Below are positions 1 through 6,477 of a stretch of 7,749 nt of DNA, one piece after another. This DNA comes from Verrucomicrobiota bacterium (lineage in GTDB: Bacteria; Verrucomicrobiota; Verrucomicrobiia; Limisphaerales; UBA9464): positions 1 through 7,749 of the forward strand of contig JAFLEG010000177.1 in the NCBI GenBank assembly GCA_017302195.1. The letters are read 5' to 3'. The position numbers and the translations under genes were made by a program. Every line of letters starts with the position of its first letter. Within the stretch, counting starts at the first letter, position 1. The notes under the pieces are model-generated. The model did not search any database. It saw nothing but the letters and a program-made list of their open reading frames with translations, and was not told the origin of the DNA.

Positions 1-2208
1 CTTCGCCCCGTTGGGCTCGATCACATACATCCAACGATTGAATGTCCAACCGGCCGTGAAACCATCGGGAGGCACCGGAAACCCGGCCTGTGTCGTACGG
101 TAGAACTGTGTGGTTCCGTAGGGTGTTGTCAGGCTGCTCAAGACCCCATACTGGCCCGAGTATCCCACTTGGGACACCACTCCCGCTGGGTCCGTGACCG
201 AGGCCAAACGCCCGGAGGACCACGTAAATGACGCCGAACGGCTATCTGGAGTGACCATGGTGGCCAGTAGCGGCACTCCCAGGTAGGCATCCATGGCGTA
301 GGTAAACTGCGTCACTCGACCATCGGCGTCAGTCAACGAAACCAGTTTGGTGTCAGTCTCCGATCCGGTGTTCCCGCTGACATTGGAGTAACCGGCGATT
401 AACTTGTAATGCCGACCGTTCTCATACTCGGTCGCCATCCACGTGTCGCTTCCGAAGTGCGTGAGCAAGCCGAAGGTAATCTTTCTCCCGGAAGACAGTT
501 CCAAGGTGTAGGGACCAGACCGTCCCGTCCGGTTGAGGACCGACGAGCCTCCATCCGACCAGGAACGAACCCGCTGGGCACTAAGTTCCGGCACCAGTCC
601 GCCCGGCCAGTATTGCGTCGTCTTGAACCGGTACTTCCACACAGATCCTGACGGCAATTGGACCGAGACCTGATCGTAGTAGTCAATCGGACCATGCGGC
701 GCCCCTTGTTCGAGGATGATGGCGTTGGACTCTTCGCAGCGCCCCAAAACATTCATGCTCCAATTATCCGCCAAGCCGTTGAAACCACGGGTGTGCAAAC
801 CCTCATTGTACAGCTTGTAGTAAATCTTGGGACTTGGGAACGGCCCTTTGGAGGGCCGATACCGCAAGGGACTGTCCTTTAAAATCAGACCACCATAGGG
901 CTCAGTAACCCTCCACGTCATCATGCCTTCACACTCTTCGCAGTCCTTGGCAGAGCCGGATCCACCGCATCCTCCCGATTCGCAGGGACTTCCCGAGCCT
1001 TCTCCACCGTCTTCCCCTTCACCGCAATTGTTGCACTCGTCCGGGGCACCCCCCTCATCACCGGTATCGTTCCACCAGGAGTTGCCACCATCCCCGCCGC
1101 CGTCGTCACAGTCCCCATCCTCATCATCCTCCGGAGGGCAACTGCTGTTGCGGCCGCGGACTTCGCGTTGCTCGATGCTGTTGGCCAGGCGCCATCCGGC
1201 CGCCATGGGCTGGGTGGGCGCCAGAAAGTAGCCGGAGAATTCCTCGGAGACATGCGACCATGGAATCTGGAGGATATCCTTGCGGCCCGGATCGAACACG
1301 GTGGCGATATCGCCCTGCACTTGAGTCAGGAGCACATAGTGTCCATCGCGTAGATGAAGAATCGCCGGCGTGGCAGGCGGCAGGTTGGTCGGCCCCACAT
1401 ACGCAGAAACTCCGATCCCGAAGTTGGCGCCAATTCGCACCAGATCCCCAAGACCGAATCCGTCTGCTGAGGACGGCACTGCCGTGAGTTGAGCGCGCGA
1501 ATAACCCAGTCCGAGGATTTGCCCCAGTTCGTCCAGTGCATAGACGCCGCATTTGAAGGATTGCTGCGGAATTCGTTCCATGCTTTGGAACTTTTCCGCC
1601 GTTCGCTGCCAATGCGCACCGAGCGGTCCCAGAGCGGGTACCCTGGCTCCATGGATCTGATAGAAGGCTCGCAACTCCTCAATGTTTCCATTGATGAGCA
1701 GCACACGGGCATACAGCGCCAGCGCCAGGTCGCCATACTCCTTGCTGACGGGATCGGCAACGCCTCCCAGCTCGTCGCCCACGATGCGCCAGTGCTCCAG
1801 GGCCCTGCCCATGTGCAACTGACCGGCGTAGTAGCGCCCCAATTCCACCCGCAGAGACGGGTTGTATGGCGAGGCAGGGTTATTGGTCAGATAGGCTTCG
1901 ACATCATCCGCCTGCTGCCGTAACTGCTCGTCAGAGAGAAACTCGCCGGAGCGCTGCTCTGAGAGGGCCTGACTCAGAATACTCCTCAGCGTCTCAACCT
2001 CGCCAGCCGAGGGAGGCCGGTTTCCGACGGCGCGAACCGCTCGGGACAATATTGGCGCTGTCAGTCGCGGGGCCTCGTCGGCGGGGGCTGCGGCAGCAAT
2101 GGGAACTGCTACATAGGCCAAGAATAATGTGGCAATCAACCACGCGATGACATGGTTACCCTTCGATGAATCGATGCGGGGAGGAAGGGGTAAAATTTGG
2201 AAACTCAT
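1..2208 (-). CDS. Secreted RHS/YD-repeat protein with N-terminal C39-like cysteine peptidase domain (3' end outside window)
   Basis: The frame is open for 736 codons from the ATG at 2208-2206 and runs off the left edge. Residues 19-41 form a hydrophobic segment after a short basic region and end in an Ala-rich stretch, which fits a signal peptide. Residues about 88-210 are helical and TPR-like. Residues about 212-330 resemble a papain-fold C39 peptidase: a Cys in QQSFKCGVYAL (C220), a His in LRDGHYVLL (H290) and an Asp in VFDPGRK (D306), in the family's Cys-His-Asp order and spacing. Residues 354-428 are an acidic, Gly-rich linker with eight cysteines. From about 431 the sequence matches the entry module of bacterial RHS proteins (WRVTEPYGG, then PLRYRPSKGP). 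Residues about 622-703 are YD-type repeats such as LTDADGRVTQFTY and VTDPAGVVSQVGY. The RHS core and any C-terminal toxin would lie beyond the window. Secretion and the domain calls are well supported. Whether the peptidase cleaves this protein or another substrate is unknown. The start has only a weak AGGA 11 nt upstream. Confidence 0.88.
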   Translation of the reverse strand, partial: MSFQILPLPPRIDSSKGNHVIAWLIATLFLAYVAVPIAAAAPADEAPRLTAPILSRAVRAVGNRPPSAGEVETLRSILSQALSEQRSGEFLSDEQLRQQADDVEAYLTNNPASPYNPSLRVELGRYYAGQLHMGRALEHWRIVGDELGGVADPVSKEYGDLALALYARVLLINGNIEELRAFYQIHGARVPALGPLGAHWQRTAEKFQSMERIPQQSFKCGVYALDELGQILGLGYSRAQLTAVPSSADGFGLGDLVRIGANFGIGVSAYVGPTNLPPATPAILHLRDGHYVLLTQVQGDIATVFDPGRKDILQIPWSHVSEEFSGYFLAPTQPMAAGWRLANSIEQREVRGRNSSCPPEDDEDGDCDDGGGDGGNSWWNDTGDEGGAPDECNNCGEGEDGGEGSGSPCESGGCGGSGSAKDCEECEGMMTWRVTEPYGGLILKDSPLRYRPSKGPFPSPKIYYKLYNEGLHTRGFNGLADNWSMNVLGRCEESNAIILEQGAPHGPIDYYDQVSVQLPSGSVWKYRFKTTQYWPGGLVPELSAQRVRSWSDGGSSVLNRTGRSGPYTLELSSGRKITFGLLTHFGSDTWMATEYENGRHYKLIAGYSNVSGNTGSETDTKLVSLTDADGRVTQFTYAMDAYLGVPLLATMVTPDSRSASFTWSSGRLASVTDPAGVVSQVGYSGQYGVLSSLTTPYGTTQFYRTTQAGFPVPPDGFTAGWTFNRWMYVIEPNGAK

Positions 2209-2271
2209 GGGAGAGATGTTCCTGAGGCAGGCATTCTGAGTAGCGTGGCGGTCGCTTGGTGAACTGATGAA

Positions 2272-2300
2272 ATAGCAACGCATCAAATGTAAACAGTCAA
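2272..2300 (-). promoter_or_regulatory. Candidate sigma70-type promoter for the RHS gene
   Basis: Read on the minus strand, TTGACT (2300-2295) is followed after 17 bp by TGCTAT (2277-2272). The -35 box is a 5/6 match and the -10 only about 3/6. It lies in a locally AT-rich stretch (about 2265-2330), unusual for this window, and about 64 bp upstream of the RHS start codon. The placement is sensible but the -10 is poor, so this is a candidate only. Confidence 0.28.
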
Positions 2301-2475
2301 TGATCAAATGCATCCATACTACAATAATTGGAGCGAGTGGGCGGGACCGACGAGCTGTTTGAAGAGACGTGGGGAACCATGAGGGACGGGACCGCCCTCC
2401 CCTCCCCGGATCCCAAACGCCAGACCCCGGACCCTGCCGCAGACACTTCAGCGCCCCGTTCCCTCGGCGGCTACG

Positions 2476-2501
2476 TTCCGTGGAAATCCGTGCAATTCGT
2501 G
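2476..2501. repeat. Short degenerate tandem repeat of an (A/T)TCCGTG-like unit
   Basis: On the plus strand CCGTG occurs at 2478-2482 and 2488-2492 and TCGTG at 2497-2501, separated by short A/T stretches with a 9-10 bp period. On the other strand this reads as three successive CACGR units. Mini-repeats of this style are common between genes in environmental GC-rich genomes. Three units are too few to prove a repeat family from one window. Confidence 0.4.
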
Positions 2502-2542
2502 TCTCCTCCCCTTCCTCCAGATCCCAGACCAGCGTGCATTGG

Positions 2543-3814
2543 CTACTCCCTGGGGGTGGATCCCGGCGACGACATCCGCGTCCACCACGCCGCGAGCCCC
2601 AGGGCAAACACCAGAGGCGCCAGCGCCTGGAGCAGCGGCGCGTAGGATCCGGTAGCCCGGTGGCTCCAGGCAAACAGCAGGGGGCCGAGGGCGGAGGCCA
2701 GGACGGTGAGCATCTGGGCCGCACCCTGGATGCGTCCCAGATGGCGCCGTCCAAAGGCCTGCCCCCAAACCGCAAAGAAGATCACCGTGATGAAGCCGGC
2801 CGCCACGCCGAAGGGCACGGCAAACAGCCAGAGCTGCGGCGAGGTCCGGATCATCGGGAGCGCGGCCAGTCCCGCGGCGTACAGGAACATCGCAACCGCC
2901 AGCAACCGCGGCATGGGATGCCGCAGCGACAGCCAGCCGCACAGCATCTGACCCACCAGCGCGCAGAGGGTCGTCACCGCGAGGAAAATGTGGAAGGTCT
3001 CCTGGGGAAACCCCCGCTCGGCGAGCACCGCCTCGTTGAACAATCCCAATCCGGAGGCCACCAGCCCGAAGAGCGCCGTCGCTCCGGCGAACACCCAGAA
3101 GGTCGAAGTCCGCAGGGCCATGGCCAGGGAGATCCCCGGCGTTGCCGACCGGGCGACCTCCGCAGGGCGCGGCGGCTCCCGCAGGAACGCCGCCACCAGC
3201 ACGGCGATCACCAGCACCCCGAGCGCGACCTGGGCCCAGGTCGTCCGCCATCCCTGGCTTCGCACCCCGGCCCCGACCACGACAAACGCCACGGCGAACA
3301 GGACGCTGAGCAGCACGGAATACACGCCCATCGGCCAGCCGGACCTCGCGCCAAAACTCTTGCCCACCGTGGTGATGCTGGCCACCGACAATGCACTCTG
3401 TCCCAGCCCCCGGGTGAGCAGGAGGAGCACGAACATGCCGCCGCCAGCCCCGGCGACCGCGCTCATCCTCCAAACCACGGCCGCCAGCACGACCGACACG
3501 GCGGACGCCATCCAGCGAAGCCCCCACCGGTCCATCAGCCAGCCGGCGGGCAGGCAGACCACGGCGCCCAGCAGGGTCGCCCACAGGTTGAGGGCCGCAT
3601 AGTCCACCCGATCGAGCCGCAGATCCTGCAGCATCGGCTCGGTGATCAGCCCCAGCCCCTGGGTCCGGCCGGGCAGTGTGGCCAGCATCAGCAGCGAGGC
3701 GAGGACCACGTTGCCCCACGCCGCCGGAGCCGGGAGCGCGTCATTCGCCAAAGCGGGGGACGACCGCGTCACAGCGTCAGCGCTGCTGGAATCTGCATTC
3801 GGAGTGATGTGCAT
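2543..3814 (-). CDS. MFS (major facilitator superfamily) transporter, substrate unknown
   Basis: The 423-residue product has the size and roughly 12 hydrophobic segments of a standard MFS permease. Examples are residues about 33-48, 75-90, 103-118, 126-135, 163-183, 195-210, 238-258, 276-296, 304-320, 327-350, 366-384 and 394-411. The signature motif A lies between helices 2 and 3 as GWLMDRWGLRWM (91-102). A conserved Arg-Gly begins helix 4 (TRGLGQS, 134-140). The C-terminal half contains RIQGAAQMLTVLASALGP (361-378), typical of anion/organic-acid-type MFS proteins, but this does not fix the substrate. I chose the ATG at 3814-3812 because upstream in-frame codons encode an Arg/Gly-rich stretch unlike a transporter and would run into the divergent gene. 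No clear ribosome binding site precedes it. It is divergent from the glycosidase-like gene, so shared regulation is possible. A 507-residue open frame on the opposite strand is a shadow of this gene. Confidence 0.9.
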   Translation of the reverse strand: MHITPNADSSSADAVTRSSPALANDALPAPAAWGNVVLASLLMLATLPGRTQGLGLITEPMLQDLRLDRVDYAALNLWATLLGAVVCLPAGWLMDRWGLRWMASAVSVVLAAVVWRMSAVAGAGGGMFVLLLLTRGLGQSALSVASITTVGKSFGARSGWPMGVYSVLLSVLFAVAFVVVGAGVRSQGWRTTWAQVALGVLVIAVLVAAFLREPPRPAEVARSATPGISLAMALRTSTFWVFAGATALFGLVASGLGLFNEAVLAERGFPQETFHIFLAVTTLCALVGQMLCGWLSLRHPMPRLLAVAMFLYAAGLAALPMIRTSPQLWLFAVPFGVAAGFITVIFFAVWGQAFGRRHLGRIQGAAQMLTVLASALGPLLFAWSHRATGSYAPLLQALAPLVFALGLAAWWTRMSSPGSTPRE

Positions 3815-3953
3815 CGAAAACGCGTGCGGCGACCGCGTCCACTGTGGTCGAGCCCCCCGGACCGAACACAATCTCAATCCCCCGCTGCGTGAATACCGGA
3901 TCCCCCGGGACAGTCCGGTGCCGCCGCCGGTCCTCTGCCAACCGCCCCAAGAA
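3815..3953. promoter_or_regulatory. Divergent intergenic region with a near-palindromic candidate operator
   Basis: These 139 bp separate the start codons of the transporter (minus) and the glycosidase-like gene (plus), so promoters for both should lie here or just inside the genes. I find no convincing -35/-10 pair. GTCCACTGTGGTC at 3837-3849 is an odd-length palindrome with one mismatched pair, 23 bp from the transporter start, and could be an operator. CGACCGCGTC at 3830-3839 also occurs at 3761-3770 inside the transporter gene, which may be chance in GC-rich DNA. Confidence 0.3.
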
Positions 3954-6080
3954 ATGCGCCTCCTCCAACGATTCCTGCCGCTGGTCGCCATCGTCCACAT
4001 GTCGCTCGGCGCCTACGCCGCCGACTGGCTGGTGCATCCGGTGACCACGCCCTCCGTGGCGACCCCGGGCGTGGACGGTGGAACACTCACCCTGTCCAAT
4101 GGACTGATCGAGCGCACCTTCAAGACCGCTCCCAACCTGGCGACCGTCGGACTCCGCAACCTGTCCTCCGGCGCCGAGTACCTGCGCGCGATCCGGCCGG
4201 AAGCCCTCGTGACCCTGAATGGCGTGCGGTACGCGGTGGGTGGACTCCAGGGCCAGCGCGACCACAGCTACCTCTCTCCGGACTGGCTGCCTTCGCTCAC
4301 CGCCGGCACCAACGCCTTCCGGTTCTCCGGACATCGCCTGGGCGCCATCGAGGCGCGCTACCCCTGGAAGCCGCGCTACGGCGCCGCCCCCGCTGCCTGG
4401 CCGCCGAAGGGCACGCGGCTGACGCTGGACTTCCTGCCGCCCAAGGAGGCGACGGCCTTGCCGGGAATCATTATCTCTGTGCACTACGAGCTGTATGACG
4501 GAATTCCCGTCCTCGCCAAATGGGTGACCGTGTCCAATGCCGGGCCCAATGAGGTCAGCGTGGACGCCCTGGAGCCGGAGGTGCTGGCCGTCACGCCCGA
4601 CCAGCGGAACCGCATGCTGGTGGACTGCGACGAAAGCCTGCCCTCATCGGTGGAGTGGGTTGCGGATCCGGACTGGCCCACCTTCGTGGTCACCAATCCG
4701 GGAGACGCCCGCTTCCTGCCCCGCTCCCGGGAGTATCTGCTGCGGTGCAGCTATCTCCGGGGCCCGGCGGCGCTGGTGTCACCCGGCGGACGGTTCCAGT
4801 CCTTCCGTGTCCATGAACTCCTCCTGGAGGATGAGGACCGGGAACGGACCGGACTGGCCCACCGTCGGATGTACCGGACCCTGACCCCGCAGGTCACCGA
4901 GAACCCGATCTTCATGCACCTGCGCAATTCCGACTCCGAGTCCATCCGGCGCGCCGTGGACCAGTGCGTCGAGGTCGGATTCGAGATGGTCATCCTTACC
5001 TTCTGGAGCGGGTTCAACATGGAGAGCGAGGACCCGGAATACATCGCCCGCATCCGCGCCGACTTCGACTACGCCCACCGCCGCGGCATCCGGATCGGCG
5101 GCTACGTGCTGCTGTGCACCACCGCGTCCAAGGGCCCGGACCACGACGCCATTGACCCGGTAACCCACAAGCCGGACGGCAGCCTCTGCCTGGGATCGGG
5201 CTACACCGACGCCTATTTCCAGAAACTCTACCGCTTCATGGATGCCACCGGCATGGACGTCATCGAGACGGACGGGCCCTACCACGGCTATGCCTGCGAA
5301 TCACGGACCCACCGCCATCACCGCGGGGTGGAGGACTCCCTGTGGGTGCAATGGGCCCGGCAGCGCGAATTCTACAAGGCCTGTGTGGATCGCGGGATCT
5401 ACATCAATTCCCCCGAATGGTACTTCTTCGAGGGAAGCCACAAGTGCCCGATGGGATACCGGGAGGAAAACTGGAGCCTGCCCCGCGAACTGCAGATCGT
5501 CATCGGCCGCCAGAACATCTACGACGGCACCTGGCACAAGACGCCCAGCATGGGCTGGATGATGCTGCCGCTGACCGAGTATCACGGGGGTGGACCCGCG
5601 GCCACCATCGAGCCGCTGTCCGAACACCTCGACGCCTACGGGGCGCACCTGGCGCAGAACTTCGGCAGCGGGGTGATCGCCTGCTACCGTGGACCCCGGC
5701 TGTTCGACACGCCGGAAACCCGTGACGTGGTCCGGAAGTGGACCTCCTTCTACAAGCAGCACCGCGACATCCTCAATTCCGACATCATCCACGTCCGGCG
5801 TCCGGACGGCCGGGACCTGGACTGCATGCTGCACGTCAATCCCGGCCTGCCCCAGCGCGGCCTCGCCATGGTGTACAACCCGCTCGACACCCCGGTGACA
5901 CGGGCCATGGAACTGCCCCTCTACTACACCGGCCTCCAGGGCAAGGCGTCCATCCGCCGCGAGGACAATCCTCCAACGCCATTCACCCTGGATTCCCGGG
6001 GCATCGCGTCCGTGCCCCTGGAGATGGCCCCGCGCAGCGCCACCTGGCTGATCGTCGAAGATCCCGCCAAGAATCCGTAA
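3954..6080 (+). CDS. Secreted glycoside hydrolase-like protein, clan GH-D/GH36-like (alpha-galactosidase-type)
   Basis: The product has 708 residues. Residues 1-22 are a classical signal peptide (basic MRLLQR, hydrophobic core, AYA before ADW), so it is exported. Residues about 40-320 look like the large beta-sandwich of melibiase-type enzymes, with NGLIERTF (49-56) and several aromatic, strand-rich stretches. Residues about 325-600 look like a TIM barrel. A strand ending in VIETDGP (436-442) places D440 where clan GH-D enzymes carry the nucleophile. GYREENW (501-507), about 63 residues later, is a possible acid/base region. Further barrel motifs are YINSPEWYFFEG (483-494), SMGWMMLPLTEYHGGG (532-547) and HVRRPDGRDLD (613-623). 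Residues about 625-703 form a C-terminal beta domain. I used the ATG at 3954: longer in-frame starts back to 3642 overlap the divergent transporter and lose the signal peptide. The ribosome binding site is weak (AAGAA). Substrate is not deducible; alpha-galactoside activity is only the family default. Confidence 0.72.
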   Translation: MRLLQRFLPLVAIVHMSLGAYAADWLVHPVTTPSVATPGVDGGTLTLSNGLIERTFKTAPNLATVGLRNLSSGAEYLRAIRPEALVTLNGVRYAVGGLQGQRDHSYLSPDWLPSLTAGTNAFRFSGHRLGAIEARYPWKPRYGAAPAAWPPKGTRLTLDFLPPKEATALPGIIISVHYELYDGIPVLAKWVTVSNAGPNEVSVDALEPEVLAVTPDQRNRMLVDCDESLPSSVEWVADPDWPTFVVTNPGDARFLPRSREYLLRCSYLRGPAALVSPGGRFQSFRVHELLLEDEDRERTGLAHRRMYRTLTPQVTENPIFMHLRNSDSESIRRAVDQCVEVGFEMVILTFWSGFNMESEDPEYIARIRADFDYAHRRGIRIGGYVLLCTTASKGPDHDAIDPVTHKPDGSLCLGSGYTDAYFQKLYRFMDATGMDVIETDGPYHGYACESRTHRHHRGVEDSLWVQWARQREFYKACVDRGIYINSPEWYFFEGSHKCPMGYREENWSLPRELQIVIGRQNIYDGTWHKTPSMGWMMLPLTEYHGGGPAATIEPLSEHLDAYGAHLAQNFGSGVIACYRGPRLFDTPETRDVVRKWTSFYKQHRDILNSDIIHVRRPDGRDLDCMLHVNPGLPQRGLAMVYNPLDTPVTRAMELPLYYTGLQGKASIRREDNPPTPFTLDSRGIASVPLEMAPRSATWLIVEDPAKNP

Positions 6081-6082
6081 CA

Positions 6083-6247
6083 TGGTAGGGGCAGGCTTCT
6101 GCATGCCCCCATTTTCTACCGACTGGCGTGTGGAGTCATTCTGGGGAACGTGGGAAGCATTACGCGTCGGTGCTTCCCGCGAGCCCTGTCGTTCGTCCAC
6201 AAGCACAGCAGATTTATATGGGGCCGCGGTGGAACACGGCCCTACCA
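6083..6247 (+). repeat. Structured intergenic repeat, copy 1 (complete, about 165 bp)
   Basis: This copy begins 2 bp after the glycosidase-like gene's stop codon and is bounded by a perfect 8-bp inverted repeat, TGGTAGGG (6083-6090) and CCCTACCA (6240-6247). Internal helices visible by eye are: H1, GGGGCA (6088-6093) with TGCCCC (6104-6109), loop 10; P2, TGTGGA (6129-6134) with TCCACA (6196-6201); H2 inside P2, GGGAAGCA (6152-6159) with TGCTTCCC (6171-6178), loop 11; H3, GGGCCG (6221-6226) with CGGCCC (6237-6242), loop 10. With H1 and H3 formed, the terminal TGGTA / TACCA still pairs and abuts both, giving a cloverleaf. An AT-rich TTTATAT at 6213-6219 is conserved and could act as a -10 element. 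No transposase is present, so it could be a MITE-like or REP-like element or a transcribed structure. Confidence 0.85.
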
Positions 6248-6252
6248 ATCCT

Positions 6253-6417
6253 TGGTAGGGGCAGGCTTCTGCATGCCCCCATATTCTGCCGCCTGACTTG
6301 TGGAGTCCCTCCGGGGAACGGGGGAAGCGTTGCGCGTTGGTGCTTCCCGCGATCCCCGTCGTTCGTCCACGAGCGCAGCAGATTTATATGGGGCCGCGGT
6401 GGAACACGGCCCTACCC
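6253..6417 (+). repeat. Structured intergenic repeat, copy 2 (complete, tandem with copy 1)
   Basis: This copy lies exactly 170 bp after copy 1 with only a 5-bp spacer (ATCCT) and aligns to it without gaps at about 90% identity (roughly 16 differences in 164 positions). The terminal pairing is TGGTA (6253-6257) with TACC (6413-6416). H1 and H3 are identical to copy 1. H2 keeps seven pairs, with its A-T pair replaced by G and T that can wobble (6322-6329 with 6341-6348). P2 keeps GTGGA / TCCAC with a wobble next to it and gains two pairs, CTTGTGGA (6297-6304) with TCCACGAG (6366-6373). Most changes lie between helices. It ends 60 bp before the start of the serine hydrolase gene. Confidence 0.85.
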
Positions 6418-6477
6418 AGGAGATGGTTGAGATCGCCGGGCGTTGACGCCGGCGTCCGGCGAGGGAAGCTCGGCGTC

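Larger units (their letters stand above)
2209..2542. other. Intergenic region between the RHS gene and the MFS gene
   Basis: These 334 bp separate the 5' end of the RHS gene from the 3' end of the MFS gene, both on the minus strand. The RHS-proximal half is AT-rich and contains the candidate promoter. The MFS-proximal half is GC-rich and holds the small degenerate repeat at 2476-2501. A five-base inverted repeat, GAGGG / CCCTC, lies at 2380-2398 but has no T-run, so I do not call a terminator. I see no credible small gene. The plus-strand open frame starting at 2328 has a low-complexity Pro/Arg-rich product and continues antisense into the MFS gene. Confidence 0.6.

Noticed and set aside
2380..2398. 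Hairpin GAGGG/CCCTC as a transcription terminator
   Set aside because: The stem is only five pairs and no T-run follows on either strand.
2448..3719. Minus-strand open frame of 423 codons in another frame over the transporter
   Set aside because: It overlaps the MFS gene almost entirely and gives an Ala/Gly/Arg-rich product with no recognisable motif.
2369..3892. Plus-strand open frame of 507 codons opposite the transporter
   Set aside because: Its product is rich in Arg, His, Gln, Pro and Gly without hydrophobic or domain structure, as expected from the antisense of a GC-rich membrane protein; the minus-strand frame has clear MFS motifs.
3777..3900. Possible remnant coding sequence on the minus strand across the divergent intergenic region
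   Set aside because: A short stretch (GIEIVFGPGGSTTVDAVAAR) looks protein-like, but it has no start, runs antisense to the glycosidase-like gene and matches nothing I recognise.
3642..3953. N-terminal extension of the glycosidase-like gene
   Set aside because: It overlaps the divergent transporter's coding sequence and would bury a well-formed signal peptide that begins at 3954.
5301..6248. Minus-strand open frame of 315 codons reaching into repeat copy 1
   Set aside because: It is antisense to the glycosidase-like gene and its N-terminus is encoded by the repeat; no domain is visible.
6083..6417. CRISPR array
   Set aside because: The units are about 165 bp with a 5-bp spacer and only two tandem copies, unlike CRISPR repeats and spacers.
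6128..6430. Small open frames within the repeat copies
   Set aside because: They start at GTG or TTG inside the element, change frame between the tandem copies and show no protein-level conservation; the conserved signal is base pairing.
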